Assembly: GCF_004803715.2 (NCBI RefSeq)
Contig: NZ_CP039383.2
Location: forward strand, 2,604,001 to 2,668,000
DNA length: 64,000 bases
Reading direction: 5' to 3'
DNA from: Luteimonas yindakuii
GTDB lineage: Bacteria > Pseudomonadota > Gammaproteobacteria > Xanthomonadales > Xanthomonadaceae
A model generated the notes under the pieces. That model did not search any database. It saw nothing but the letters and a program-made list of their open reading frames with translations, and was not told the DNA's origin. A program made the position numbers and the translations under genes. Below, piece after piece: positions 1 to 9,236 of the stretch. Positions within the stretch are counted from its first letter, which is position 1; each line of letters starts with the position of its first letter.

Positions 1-4
1 GTAC

Positions 5-865
5 TCAGCGATCGTCTGCGCCGCCGCCATACAGCGCCTTGCGCGGAGCACCGGTGATCTCGGCAGCCAATCGCGCGGCCGCAGAAGGGGGCAGCTGCGC
101 GGCCAGCAGCATATAGACACGCCGGCCTTCGGCAAGCTGCGCATCGGCATCGTCGCCGGCCCCCTGCACGACGACGACGAACTCGCCCTTGCGCTGGTTG
201 GGATCGGCGTCGACCTGTGCCTGGAGGGCGGCGAGGCTGCCGTCGAGCACGGTTTCGAACAGCTTGGTCAGTTCACGGGCGAGTACGGCCGGGCGGTCGT
301 CGCCGAACGCGGCGCGCATGTCGGCCAGGGTCTCGGCGATGCGGTGCGAGGACTCGTAGAACACCAGCGTGCGCAGCTCACCAGCCAGACGTGCCAGGAC
401 CTCGCGCCGCGCCGCGGCCCGGGCCGGCAGGAAGCCCTCGAAGGTGAAGCGGTCACTCGGCAGCCCGGCGACGCTGAGCGCCGCGACCACCGCGCTGGGC
501 CCCGGCACCGGGCTGACGCGGATGCCGGCCTCGCGCGCGGCGCGCACCAGCCGGAACCCGGGGTCGCTGACCAGTGGCGTGCCCGCATCGCTGACCAGCG
601 CCAGCGATTCGCCGGCCAGCAGCCGTGCCACCACCCGCCCGGCCAGCGCGTCCTCGTTGTGCTCGTGCAGCGCCAGCGCCGGCGTATCGATGCCGAAGTG
701 CGCCAGCAGGGTGCGCGTGTGGCGGGTGTCCTCGGCGCAGATCGCATCGACCTCGCGCAACACCTGCTGCGCGCGTGGCGACAGGTCGGCGAGGTTGCCG
801 ATGGGCGTGGCCACGACATGCAGCACGCCGTGGGCGTCAGGGGAAGCAGTCAATCGTGTCTCCAC
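5..865 (-). CDS. rsmI: 16S rRNA (cytidine1402-2'-O)-methyltransferase RsmI
   Basis: RsmI 2'-O-methylates C1402 in the ribosomal P-site using S-adenosylmethionine. The 286-residue product is full length for the family. The N-terminal segment VVATPIGNLADLSPRAQ, the CAEDTRHTR stretch and VSDAGTPLVSDPG are the signature blocks of the tetrapyrrole-methylase fold as used by RsmI. The gene is divergent from the LpoA-like lipoprotein gene; rsmI beside lpoA and yraN is a widely kept neighbourhood in gammaproteobacteria. The start codon lies 50 bp from the divergent start, so both promoters must sit in this short gap. Nothing looks unusual. Confidence 0.96.
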   Translation of the reverse strand: METRLTASPDAHGVLHVVATPIGNLADLSPRAQQVLREVDAICAEDTRHTRTLLAHFGIDTPALALHEHNEDALAGRVVARLLAGESLALVSDAGTPLVSDPGFRLVRAAREAGIRVSPVPGPSAVVAALSVAGLPSDRFTFEGFLPARAAARREVLARLAGELRTLVFYESSHRIAETLADMRAAFGDDRPAVLARELTKLFETVLDGSLAALQAQVDADPNQRKGEFVVVVQGAGDDADAQLAEGRRVYMLLAAQLPPSAAARLAAEITGAPRKALYGGGADDR

Positions 866-915
866 GCGCAGGGTCGGTAGAATCCTAGCCGTTTCTCCCT
901 TCCGGACCGGTCTTC

Positions 916-2304
916 ATGCGCAACCAGGCAAGACGCATTTCCCGCACGCTTCTGCTGATGGCCGCGCTGCTGCTGGCCGGCTGCGCCTCGGTGACGTACG
1001 CGCCGATGGCGCCGCCGCGCGCGCCGACCGATCCGAACCTCGTTGTCGCCAACGAACTGGCGCAGCGCTACCCCACCCTGCGTGGGCCGGAACGCGCGCA
1101 GGCCACGCAGGAGATCGAGCAGCTGCTGTCGACGGTGCCCGACCAGGCGTTGACCGATTTCGCCGCCGCGCTGCCGCATGGCGATCCGATGTACGCGCAC
1201 GCCGGGCGCGTGCTGCAGGCGCGTGGCCTGCCGCTGCCGCGCCCGTTCGACCTCGGCGCGTTGTGGGCGGTGCACGCCGGCAATCGGCCGCCGGCCGGCC
1301 ACGACGGCTACCGCCCGCCGACGCGGCTGGGCGTGCTGCTGCCGCTGTCGGGTGGCCTCGCCACCGCCGCGGCACCGGTGCGCGACGGCCTGCTGGCCGG
1401 CTATTACGGCGAGCGCCGCGCGCGGCCTGAAATCGTCTTCTACGACACCGCCGCCGGCGGCGCCGGTGCCGCGTACGAGCGTGCCGTGGCCGAAGGCGCG
1501 GACTATGTGCTCGGGCCGCTGGGGCAGGACGAGGTCGCCGCCCTGCTCGCCCGCCCCGACCGCCTGCAGGTCCCGGTACTCGCGCTCAACCGCGCGGGCG
1601 ATGGCGCGCCTGCGGGATCCTTCAGCTTCGCGCTGGCGCCGGAAGACGACGGCGTCGCGGCGGCCGACTACCTGCTGGCGCGCAACGTGCGCCAGGTGCT
1701 GGTGCTCAACGGCGGCGACGACAATGCGCGCCGCAGCGTCGACGCCTTCCGCCAGCGCCTCGAGGCTGGTGGTGGCACGGTCAGCGACATGCTGGTGGTC
1801 ACCGGCGAAACCCCGGCCGACATGACCGAAGCGATGCGCAACGCGATGCTGAAGGAGGATGGCGCGCAGGCGGTGTTCCTCGCCCTGCGCGTGGCGCAGG
1901 CACGCGCGATCGCGCCGCAACTGGTGGCCGCAGGTTTCGCCACGCGGCCGCGCATCGGCACCTCGCAGCTGTATTCAAGCGGACGCGCCGACCAGGATTC
2001 GGTGCTCGACGGCATCGTGTTCCCGACCGAGCGCTGGGCGGCTGCTGGCGTGGCCGGGTTGCCGATGGCCTCGACCGTGGCGTCGTCGCTGCCGACCGCG
2101 CGCGGCCCGGCGGCGCGGCTGTTCGCGTTCGGCTACGACGCCTGGCTGCTGACCGCCTTCATGGAGCGCCTGGTGACCGGCAGCGAAGCCGAACTGCGCG
2201 GTGCCACCGGGCTGCTGCGCATCGATGGCGAGGGCAATATCGTGCGCACGCCGTCGTGGGCCACCTTCACCGGCGGCCACGTGGTGCCGATCGCCGACCG
2301 CTGA
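916..2304 (+). CDS. LppC/LpoA-like penicillin-binding protein activator lipoprotein
   Basis: The product is an outer-membrane lipoprotein: a basic N-terminus, a hydrophobic stretch and the lipobox LLAGC with Cys23. The C-terminal two thirds (from about residue 135, [23 protein letters not shown]) is a periplasmic-binding-protein-like fold as in the C-terminal half of LpoA, which activates PBP1A. At 462 residues it is shorter than E. coli LpoA; the N-terminal TPR half is reduced to about 100 residues, as I recall for xanthomonads. Its position between rsmI and yraN matches the conserved context. Activation of a PBP is inferred from family and location. Confidence 0.85.
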   Translation: MRNQARRISRTLLLMAALLLAGCASVTYAPMAPPRAPTDPNLVVANELAQRYPTLRGPERAQATQEIEQLLSTVPDQALTDFAAALPHGDPMYAHAGRVLQARGLPLPRPFDLGALWAVHAGNRPPAGHDGYRPPTRLGVLLPLSGGLATAAAPVRDGLLAGYYGERRARPEIVFYDTAAGGAGAAYERAVAEGADYVLGPLGQDEVAALLARPDRLQVPVLALNRAGDGAPAGSFSFALAPEDDGVAAADYLLARNVRQVLVLNGGDDNARRSVDAFRQRLEAGGGTVSDMLVVTGETPADMTEAMRNAMLKEDGAQAVFLALRVAQARAIAPQLVAAGFATRPRIGTSQLYSSGRADQDSVLDGIVFPTERWAAAGVAGLPMASTVASSLPTARGPAARLFAFGYDAWLLTAFMERLVTGSEAELRGATGLLRIDGEGNIVRTPSWATFTGGHVVPIADR

Positions 2305-2324
2305 TCGCACCCACCGCGCGCAGG

Positions 2325-2750
2325 ATGCGCGCGCCACCTGGCAGGGATGCCGATGAAACCGATGACCGTTCCGATGCCACGCCGGCGCCGCCCGTGAGCC
2401 GGACTCGTGGCGACGCCGTCGAGCTGCTCGCGCAGGCACTGTTGCGCGCGCACGGGCTGCAGGATGTCGCACGCAATGCCGGTTACAGGGTCGGCGAACT
2501 CGACCTGGTGATGCGCGACGGCGGCACGCTGGTATTCGTCGAAGTCCGTTACCGCCGCAGTGCAGGCCACGGCGGCGGTGCGGAGTCGATCGATGCACGC
2601 AAGCGCTTGCGGCTGGTGCGCGCAGCGCATGTGTTTCTCTCCCGCCATCCGCGCTGGGCCGATGCACCCTGCCGTTTCGACGTGGTCGAGGCCAGCGGCG
2701 AGCCGCCGCGGTTGCAGTGGATCCGCGACGCGTTCCGCGCCGACGACTGA
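2325..2750 (+). CDS. yraN: YraN family (UPF0102) endonuclease-fold protein
   Basis: This is the UPF0102/YraN family, a small restriction-endonuclease-like fold of unproven cellular role. The motifs are present: [16 protein letters not shown], then [11 protein letters not shown] and [10 protein letters not shown], the E-x-D/E-V-K-like active-site arrangement, ending WIRDAF. I chose the ATG 20 bp after the upstream stop (141 residues); a GTG at 2394 would give 118 residues starting just before the conserved GDA block. Neither has a clear Shine-Dalgarno sequence. It follows the LpoA-like gene closely and is probably cotranscribed with it. Confidence 0.88.
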   Translation: MRAPPGRDADETDDRSDATPAPPVSRTRGDAVELLAQALLRAHGLQDVARNAGYRVGELDLVMRDGGTLVFVEVRYRRSAGHGGGAESIDARKRLRLVRAAHVFLSRHPRWADAPCRFDVVEASGEPPRLQWIRDAFRADD

Positions 2751-2842
2751 CGCCCCCGGCTTTGCATCGGAGCACCGCGCGCTTGCCGTTGCCGGCAAGG
2801 CCACGGTTACCATCGGGCGCTCACGCCCCGGGGGAGCGCGCC

Positions 2843-4153
2843 TTGAGTCCATCCGATCCATCCACCGCGCGGATGCCGGTCCAGGCCGGCCTGCTGCGCG
2901 CGGTCGGGCGCTGGCAGATCGTCGGCCTGTCGATCAACGACGTGGTCGGCAGCGGCATCTACCTGCTGCCGGCGATCGCGTTCGGGTTGCTGGGACCCTT
3001 CAGCGTGTGGGCGGTGCTGCTGGCCGGGCTGACGGTCGCGCTGCTGGTGTTGTGCTACGCCAAGGCGGCGAGCTACTTCGAGCAACCCGGCGGCAGTTAC
3101 CTCTATGCCCGCGAGGCATTCGGACCGTTCGTGGGCTTCCAGGTCGGCTGGACGATCTGGCTGACGCGGATCAGCGTGGCCGCGTCGCTGTCCAACGGTC
3201 TCGCCGATGCGGTCGCGCGGTTCTGGCCTGCAGCCGGCGACGGCAGCGGTCGCGTGCTGGTGATCGCCGGTTCGCTGTTGCTGCTGACCGCGATCAACAT
3301 TGCCGGCGTGCGCTGGGCCGCGCGCGCGGCGATGGTGCTTCTGGTGGGCAAGCTGCTGCCGTTGCTGCTGTTCGTGTTCATCGGCCTGTTCCACGTCGAC
3401 TGGGGGCTGGCCGCAGGTGGGCCGCCGGTGTCGCTGTCCGGCGACGGGGCCGCACAGGCGGCGTTGCTGCTGCTGTTCGCCTATGCCGGTTTCGAGAACC
3501 TGCCGACCGCGGCCGGCGAATACCGCAATCCGCAGCGCAACGTGCCGTTTGCACTCGTGACGATGATCGCGCTGGTGACGCTGCTGTACGCCGCGGTGCA
3601 GCTGGTGGCGCAGGGCACGCTTCCCGGCATCGCGGGTTCCTCGACGCCGCTGGCCGACGCGGCGTCCGCGTTCGGTGGCGAAGGCCTGGCGCTGGTGCTG
3701 ACGGTCGGGGCTGCGCTGTCGATCCTCGGCACCAACAACAACACCATGCTGCTGGGCCCGCGCTTCCTGCATGCGCTCGCCGCCGACGGTTACGGCCCGG
3801 CGGCGCTGGCGCGCGTGCATCCGCGCTTCCGCACGCCGATGGCGGCGATCACCGTGCAATGCGTGCTCGCGCTGGCGCTGGCGCTGTCGGGCTCGTTCGT
3901 GCAGCTGGCCTTGCTGTCGATGGTCACGCGGCTGCTGGCCTACATCTCCACCGCCGCCAGCGTGCTGGTGTTGCGACGCCGGCATGGCGACCTGCCCGAC
4001 ACCCTGCGGCTGCCGGGCGGCCCGCTGATCCCGCTGGCGGCATTGCTGCTGGGCGTGGCGCTGCTGCTCGGCGCCAGCACCACCAACCTGCTGGCCGTGG
4101 GCGTGGCCATCCTCGTCGGCAGCGTGATCTACCGGTTTCCGCGCAAGGCGTAG
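2843..4153 (+). CDS. APC family amino acid permease
   Basis: A polytopic inner-membrane transporter of the amino acid-polyamine-organocation superfamily. The first helix carries GLSINDVVGSGIYLLPA, matching the G-x-G-I/V unwound substrate-binding motif, and about 11-12 hydrophobic segments follow. The reading frame is open further upstream, but a TTG at 2843 has GGGGGAG six bases before it and avoids overlap with yraN, so I chose it (436 residues); ATG at 2873 is the alternative. The substrate cannot be told. The open YAGFENLPTAAGEYRNPQRN loop is typical of APC members. Confidence 0.85.
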   Translation: MSPSDPSTARMPVQAGLLRAVGRWQIVGLSINDVVGSGIYLLPAIAFGLLGPFSVWAVLLAGLTVALLVLCYAKAASYFEQPGGSYLYAREAFGPFVGFQVGWTIWLTRISVAASLSNGLADAVARFWPAAGDGSGRVLVIAGSLLLLTAINIAGVRWAARAAMVLLVGKLLPLLLFVFIGLFHVDWGLAAGGPPVSLSGDGAAQAALLLLFAYAGFENLPTAAGEYRNPQRNVPFALVTMIALVTLLYAAVQLVAQGTLPGIAGSSTPLADAASAFGGEGLALVLTVGAALSILGTNNNTMLLGPRFLHALAADGYGPAALARVHPRFRTPMAAITVQCVLALALALSGSFVQLALLSMVTRLLAYISTAASVLVLRRRHGDLPDTLRLPGGPLIPLAALLLGVALLLGASTTNLLAVGVAILVGSVIYRFPRKA

Positions 4154-4324
4154 AAGCGGCAGGTGCGTCTGGGATGCCCGTGCAACGCATTGACGCGGTT
4201 CTGTTGCAGCGTGCCGCGCCGCTAGGTCGCGTTCTTGGCGAGGCCGGTGCCCTTGCGCCGGGCAAGTCACCCGGCTGTGCTCGCTTGGCCCTGGCCCGGG
4301 CCTTCGGGTGGGATGTCCGGGCAG

Positions 4325-4436
4325 CCCACCGCGGCCAGCGGGGGATGCCCAGCCGGATATCTCCGCGTCCTGCTACCACATCCGGCCGCCGGCCATCCAT
4401 GGCCGGCTCTGGACATCCCCCGCTGGCCGCGGCGGG
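4325..4436. repeat. Inverted-repeat element, copy 1
   Basis: Arms of 23 nt at 4325-4347 and 4414-4436 are inverted copies with one mismatch (core GCGGCCAGCGGGGGATG). Between them lies a near-palindromic core, GCCGGCCATCCATGGCCGGC. The inner part matches copy 2 (4560-4673) when that copy is reverse-complemented, including CCGCGTCC, GCTA, CAC and the whole core. The arms of the two copies differ in sequence. The type of element is unknown; it looks like a small non-coding palindromic repeat. Confidence 0.7.
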
Positions 4437-4559
4437 CCCCCGAGTTGTCGTCGCGTCGGGGCGAAGGTCAACGGCAAAGAACGACCGGACGTGATGGCAG
4501 GCGACTTCGGCTGCAAACGCGCCCCCTCTTCCATACCGAAGCAGACGAACGCCTGAGCC

Positions 4560-4673
4560 CGTCGCGTGCACCGGGGGGGTGTGCGGACAGCCGGCCATGG
4601 ATGGCCGGCGGCCGGCCGTGATAGCTGGACGCGGACTCCGGCCGGGGGAGCACACCCCCCGGTGCGCGCGACG
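4560..4673. repeat. Inverted-repeat element, copy 2 (opposite orientation)
   Basis: Arms at 4560-4584 and 4650-4673 are inverted copies (GCACCGGGGGG-TGTGC type) with one mismatch and a one-base length difference. The internal 55 bp is a reverse-complement homologue of copy 1, centred on GCCGGCCATGGATGGCCGGC. Together the two copies fill most of the 669-bp gap between the permease and patB; no convincing gene was seen in that gap. Confidence 0.7.
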
Positions 4674-4822
4674 GGCAGCGCGCATCACAACGAAGCGGCA
4701 CAGTCGGCCCACCAATGGGCTTTCAGCTGACGAGTCATCCGCAAGCGTTCGATCGGCCGGGCGCGGCACCCACAGGTGCCACCGGGGCGGAGTCCGCCAG
4801 TCGGCTCACGTCCTAGACTGCA

Positions 4823-6007
4823 ATGCCCGCAGCACCGAGGACCACCGTGGACTTCGCCACCCGCATCGACGCCCTTACCCACGACCAGTTGCGTGCCTCG
4901 GGCGGACTCAAGTGGAACGCGTTTCCCGACTGCATCGGCGCATTCGTCGCCGAGATGGACTTCGGCATCGCGCCGCCGATCGATGACGCGTTGCATGCGG
5001 CGATTGCCGACGGCCGCATCGGGTACCTGTCGACACCGCTGACCGACGCGCTGGCCGAAGCCTGCGCCGGATGGCACGCCGGGCAGTACGACTGGGCGGT
5101 GGATCCTGCACATATCCATCCCTTGCCCGACGTACTCACCGGCCTGGAACTCGCGCTCCAGCACCTGCTTCCGGCCGGTGCGGCGGTCGTGCTGCCGACG
5201 CCGAATTACATGCCGTTCCTGCCGCTGCTGCGGCTGCTCGGACATCGCGTGATCGAAGTGCCGATGCTGGACATGAACGGCAACTGGCGCTTCGACGAGG
5301 ACGGACTCGACGACGCGTTCGCGCAGGGTGGGAAGCTGCTGATCCTGTGCAACCCGCACAACCCGCTGGGGCGCGTGTACACGCGCGACGAGCTGGTGCG
5401 TCTGTCGGCGATCGTCGCCCACCACGACGCGCGGGTGTTCAGCGACGAGATCCATGCCCCGCTGGTATTCGCGCCACATCGGCATGTGCCGTATGCATCG
5501 CTGGGCGCGCAGGCGGCGGCACAGGCGATCACCGCGACATCGGCCTCCAAGGGCTGGAACCTGGCCGGGCTGAAATGCGCGCAGCTGATCCTCACCAACC
5601 ACGATGACCAGGCGCGCTGGCGGGCGATGGAGCCATTCGGCGGCCATGCCACGTCGACGCTCGGGGTCATCGCCAATACGGTGGCCTACCGCGACGGCGG
5701 CGCGTGGCTGTCCGAAGCGCTCGCCTACATCGCCGGCAACCGGGCACTGCTGGGGCAGCGCGTACGCGAACGCATGCCCGGCATCGCCTGTCGCGAACCC
5801 GAAGGCACCTATCTCGCGTGGCTCGACTGTCGCGCCCTGGGTCCGGGCCCACACGCGCCACCCTTCCGGGCGGCCGGCGTGGCACTGACCGATGGCGCCG
5901 ACTGCGGCCGGGGTGGCGAAGGCTTCGTGCGGATGAACTTCGCGATGCCACGCCCGTTGCTGGAAAAAGCACTGGCGCGGATGACGCGCGCGATCGACCT
6001 CAGCTGA
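4823..6007 (+). CDS. PatB/MalY-type aminotransferase, putative C-S lyase (cystathionine beta-lyase)
   Basis: A fold-type I PLP enzyme of the MalY/PatB branch, which cleaves cystathionine or related thioethers to a thiol, pyruvate and ammonia in the cytoplasm. NPHNPLG (177-183), SDEIH (207-211) and the Schiff-base lysine in SASKGWN (Lys243) are all present. The N-terminal WNAFPDCIGAFVAEMDF is the MalY-type opening, distinguishing it from plain aspartate aminotransferases. Length (394) is normal. It stands alone between the repeat gap and thiL. The exact substrate is not visible. Confidence 0.88.
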   Translation: MPAAPRTTVDFATRIDALTHDQLRASGGLKWNAFPDCIGAFVAEMDFGIAPPIDDALHAAIADGRIGYLSTPLTDALAEACAGWHAGQYDWAVDPAHIHPLPDVLTGLELALQHLLPAGAAVVLPTPNYMPFLPLLRLLGHRVIEVPMLDMNGNWRFDEDGLDDAFAQGGKLLILCNPHNPLGRVYTRDELVRLSAIVAHHDARVFSDEIHAPLVFAPHRHVPYASLGAQAAAQAITATSASKGWNLAGLKCAQLILTNHDDQARWRAMEPFGGHATSTLGVIANTVAYRDGGAWLSEALAYIAGNRALLGQRVRERMPGIACREPEGTYLAWLDCRALGPGPHAPPFRAAGVALTDGADCGRGGEGFVRMNFAMPRPLLEKALARMTRAIDLS

Positions 6008-6119
6008 GCCGACAACGCTCTCCATCGCGCGCAGCGAACATTGCACCTGTGCGCCAGGTTGAGCGCCGCCCGATGGATGTCGACAGGAACGCCCGGGGAA
6101 CGAACCGCTGACGTCGGTT

Positions 6120-7076
6120 CTAGCCGGCGAAATGCTCGTAGCCGGCGCGTGCGCTTTCCCATTGCTCGCCGCCCGCGGTGCGGCATTGCAGTCCCCGATC
6201 GGCCACCATCCGGCCGATCCGCGTGACCATGGTCCCGACGCCCTGCGCCGCGGCCTGCACTGCCTCGCGCAGCGCAGGCGGCGCGGTGAAACAGAGTTCG
6301 TAGTCGTCGCCGCCGCTGGCCTGCAACGCGCGGCGCAGCTCGAGCCCGGGGCAGGCATCAGGCAATGCGGCCGATGCCGGCAGTGCGTCCACATCCACTT
6401 CGGCACCGATGCCACTGGCCTCGAGCACATGGCCGAGATCGGCCAGCAGGCCATCGGACACATCGATCGCGGCGCTGGCGAGCCCCGACAACGCGGCACC
6501 CAGGGCGACACGTGGCGTTGGCCGGTCCAGCCGCGCGCGCAACGCCGCCGGCACCGCGTCGCCCTGCGACCAGCCGCGCAGCGCGGCCGCCGCATCGCCA
6601 AGCGTGCCGCTCACCCAGAGATCGTCGCCGGCCCCTGCGCCATCGCGTCGCAACGCATGCCCGGGTGCGACGTGGCCGATCGCGGTCACGCACAGCGACA
6701 GCGGCCCGCGGGTGGTATCGCCCCCGACCAGCACCACGCCATGCAGCGTCGCCAGTTCCAGCAGGCCGTCGAGCAAGGCATCGGCACGCGCGGCGTTGGC
6801 ATCCGGCAGCGAGAGCGACAGCGTGCACCACGCCGGCACCGCGCCCATCGCCGCGAGGTCGGACAGGTTCACCGCCAGCGCCTTCCAGCCGATGTCGGCG
6901 GGTGCGGTGTCGTCGGGAAAATGCACGCCGGCGTTGAGTGTGTCGGTGCACACCACCAGCTGGTGGCCGGGTGGCGGCTGCAACACCGCGGCATCGTCGC
7001 CGATGCCGAGCACCACATCGGCGCGGCCGCCGGCACGTGCGCGGATACGCGCGATCAGGTCGAACTCGGCGCTCAT
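6120..7076 (-). CDS. thiL: Thiamine-monophosphate kinase
   Basis: ThiL phosphorylates thiamine monophosphate to the active pyrophosphate. The 318-residue product begins MSAEFDLIARIRARAG, then GIGDDAAVL, TDTLNAGVHFP, and the VGGDTTRGPLSL block, all standard for this PurM-like ATP-binding family. The start chosen is the ATG followed by the EFDLI segment; an upstream in-frame start would overlap nusB by 50 bases and adds sequence without homology. It is the last gene of the leftward glyA-nrdR-rib-nusB-thiL series. Confidence 0.96.
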   Translation of the reverse strand: MSAEFDLIARIRARAGGRADVVLGIGDDAAVLQPPPGHQLVVCTDTLNAGVHFPDDTAPADIGWKALAVNLSDLAAMGAVPAWCTLSLSLPDANAARADALLDGLLELATLHGVVLVGGDTTRGPLSLCVTAIGHVAPGHALRRDGAGAGDDLWVSGTLGDAAAALRGWSQGDAVPAALRARLDRPTPRVALGAALSGLASAAIDVSDGLLADLGHVLEASGIGAEVDVDALPASAALPDACPGLELRRALQASGGDDYELCFTAPPALREAVQAAAQGVGTMVTRIGRMVADRGLQCRTAGGEQWESARAGYEHFAG

Positions 7077-7137
7077 GCCATGGCTGCTGCCATGGCGCAG
7101 ATGCGGACGCAGGCGGTCATCGCATCGCCGCTGCGGC

Positions 7138-7596
7138 TCAGCCGCGCGGGGCCTGCGCCTCGGTCGCGCGCCACTCGGCGGCGGCACGATCCAGCACGCC
7201 GTTGACGTAGGTATGGCCGTGCTCGGAACCGAAACGCTTGACCGTCTTCAGCGCCTCGTCGATCACCACCCGGTAGGGCACGTCGATGCGGTGCTGCAGC
7301 TCATAGCCGGCGATGCGCAGCATCGCGCGCTCGATCTGGTCGACCTCCTCGATGCCGCGGTCGAGGAACGGCGCCAGGCCTTCGTCGAGCGTGCGCCGGT
7401 GGGTGATGACGCCACGCACCAGGTCCTCGAAGTACTCGAGGTCGGCCACTTCGTTGGCCTGTTCGTGGGCGAACTGCGCGATCACCGCGGTCGCCTCGCC
7501 GCCACTCACCTGCCAGGCGTACACCGCCTGCAGGGCGCGACGGCGCGCGCGCGTGCGCAGCACCGGGTCGACGCCGGAACGCTGGGGGCGGCTCAT
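7138..7596 (-). CDS. nusB: Transcription antitermination factor NusB
   Basis: NusB pairs with NusE/S10 at boxA to support rRNA antitermination. The 152-residue product has the family pattern: [13 protein letters not shown] near the N-terminus, then [11 protein letters not shown] and [30 protein letters not shown] at the C-terminus. The start overlaps the ribH stop in an ATGA arrangement, so translation is probably coupled. NusB next to ribH is the usual bacterial arrangement. Confidence 0.97.
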   Translation of the reverse strand: MSRPQRSGVDPVLRTRARRRALQAVYAWQVSGGEATAVIAQFAHEQANEVADLEYFEDLVRGVITHRRTLDEGLAPFLDRGIEEVDQIERAMLRIAGYELQHRIDVPYRVVIDEALKTVKRFGSEHGHTYVNGVLDRAAAEWRATEAQAPRG

Positions 7597-8060
7597 GGCA
7601 GCTTCTCCATCAGGTCACTCATCTCGATCGCCACCAGCGCGCACTCCTCGCCCTTGTTGCCATGGCTGCCACCGGCGCGGCGCTCGGCATCCTCGGCATC
7701 GTCCACCGCCAGCACGCCGTTGGTCACCGGCACGCCGAACTCCAGTTGCAGCTGCATCAGCGCTTCCGCGCAGTAGTCGGCGACATGCTCGAAATGGCGG
7801 GTATCGCCGCGGATCACGCAACCCAGCGCCAGCAGCGCCACGTGGCTGCGCATCGACGCGACACGCGCGGCGGCAACCGGGATCTCCCAGGCGCCGGGCA
7901 CGCGGATCACGTCGACCGCGTCTTCGGGCACGCCGTTGTCGGCGAACACCTTGCGCGCGCCGGCCACCAGGGTGTCGGTGATGCGCGGGTTCCAGCGGCT
8001 GGCGATGATGGCGAAACGCGCGCCCTGTGCGGGGCGCAGGTCGCCCTCGTAATGGCTCAT
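7593..8060 (-). CDS. ribH: 6,7-dimethyl-8-ribityllumazine synthase
   Basis: RibH condenses 5-amino-6-ribitylaminouracil with dihydroxybutanone phosphate, the penultimate step to riboflavin. The 155-residue protein has [12 protein letters not shown], the VPGAWEIP substrate loop, and [15 protein letters not shown] with the catalytic His region. It lies 30 bp after ribBX and overlaps nusB by four bases. Nothing is unusual in length or motifs. Confidence 0.97.
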   Translation of the reverse strand: MSHYEGDLRPAQGARFAIIASRWNPRITDTLVAGARKVFADNGVPEDAVDVIRVPGAWEIPVAAARVASMRSHVALLALGCVIRGDTRHFEHVADYCAEALMQLQLEFGVPVTNGVLAVDDAEDAERRAGGSHGNKGEECALVAIEMSDLMEKLP

Positions 8061-8090
8061 GCGGGGATGACTCCGGGGAAGGCGGGCAGT

Positions 8091-9227
8091 TTAACCCGCG
8101 GGGGTCACGGCACCGGTGGACAGCGCGCCCGGCTCGACGGTTTCCACCACCTCCAGTCCGAACCCGGACAGCCCGACCTGCCGCCGCGGCGTGCCCAGCA
8201 CGCGCAGCCGGCGCAGGCCGAGGTCGGCGAGGATCTGCGCGCCGGCGCCATTGCGGCGCCACTGGCCGACGTCCTTCTCCTTGCCCGCCGGCGCCACCTC
8301 CGGCTGCGAGCGCACGCGCGACAGCAGCGCCCCGGAATCGCGCGGCGACGACAGCACCACCAGCACGCCCTCGCCGGCATCGGCGATCGCACGCAGCGCG
8401 TCGGTGCTGGAGACGCCGAAATCCTCGCGGCGCCAGCGCAGCAGGTCCGACAGCGGGTTTTCCACGTGCACGCGCACCAGCGCCGGACGCTCCGCCGATG
8501 GCGTACCGCGCACCAGCGCGAAGTGCAGCTCGTGGGCGATGCGGTCGCGATAGGTCACCAGCCGGAACGCTCCGGCATCGGTCTCCACCTCGCGCTCGTC
8601 GACACGCTCGACCGTGTGCTCGGTGGCGAGGCGGTAGGCGATCAGGTCCGCGATCGAACCGATCTTAAGCCCGTGCTCGCGGGCGAACACCTCGAGTTCA
8701 GGCCGCCGCGCCATGGTGCCGTCGGCGTTGAGGATCTCCACCAGCACGCCGGCAGGCTCGAGGCCCGCGAGCTCGGCAAGGTCGGCGGTGGCCTCGGTAT
8801 GGCCGGCGCGGGTGAGCACGCCGCCGGGCTGGGCGATCAGCGGGAAGATGTGGCCGGGCCGGCTGAGGTCGCTGGGCTTGGCGTCCGGCCGCACCGCGGT
8901 GCGGATGGTGTGCGCGCGGTCAGCGGCGGAAATGCCGGTGGTGACACCCTCGGCGGCCTCGATGCTGACGGTGAAATTGGTCGCGAACTGTGCGGTGTTG
9001 GACTGGACCATCGGCTCGAGGCCCAGCTGGCGGCTGCGCGGCTGCGAGATCGACAGGCACACCAGGCCGCGGCCGTGGGTGACCATGAAGTTGATGTCGG
9101 AGGCCTTGACCAGCTCGGCGGCCATGACGAGGTCGCCCTCGTTCTCGCGGTCCTCGTCGTCGACGATGACGACCATGCGGCCGGCGCGGATTTCTTCGAT
9201 CAGTTCGGGGATGGGTGCGAAGGACAT
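8091..9227 (-). CDS. ribB: 3,4-dihydroxy-2-butanone 4-phosphate synthase with degenerate GTP cyclohydrolase II domain (RibBX type)
   Basis: Residues 1 to about 205 are a complete RibB domain: VVIVDDEDRENEGDL, VCLSISQPRS, GHIFPLIAQPGGVLTRAGHTEATADLA. Residues from about 210 have the overall shape of a GTP cyclohydrolase II domain, but where RibA has the zinc ligands C-x2-GD-x8-C-x-C this protein reads VRVHVENPLSDLLRWR; the cysteines are gone. The first step of the pathway therefore probably needs a separate RibA elsewhere. Such RibBX fusions are known in other proteobacteria. The gene lies 9 bp after ribE. Confidence 0.93.
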   Translation of the reverse strand: MSFAPIPELIEEIRAGRMVVIVDDEDRENEGDLVMAAELVKASDINFMVTHGRGLVCLSISQPRSRQLGLEPMVQSNTAQFATNFTVSIEAAEGVTTGISAADRAHTIRTAVRPDAKPSDLSRPGHIFPLIAQPGGVLTRAGHTEATADLAELAGLEPAGVLVEILNADGTMARRPELEVFAREHGLKIGSIADLIAYRLATEHTVERVDEREVETDAGAFRLVTYRDRIAHELHFALVRGTPSAERPALVRVHVENPLSDLLRWRREDFGVSSTDALRAIADAGEGVLVVLSSPRDSGALLSRVRSQPEVAPAGKEKDVGQWRRNGAGAQILADLGLRRLRVLGTPRRQVGLSGFGLEVVETVEPGALSTGAVTPAG

Positions 9228-9236
9228 GGCGGCTCG

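Noticed and set aside
2807..4270. Long open frame on the strand opposite the APC permease
   Set aside because: Gln/Arg/His-rich translation without domains; a by-product of GC-rich codon use in the real gene.
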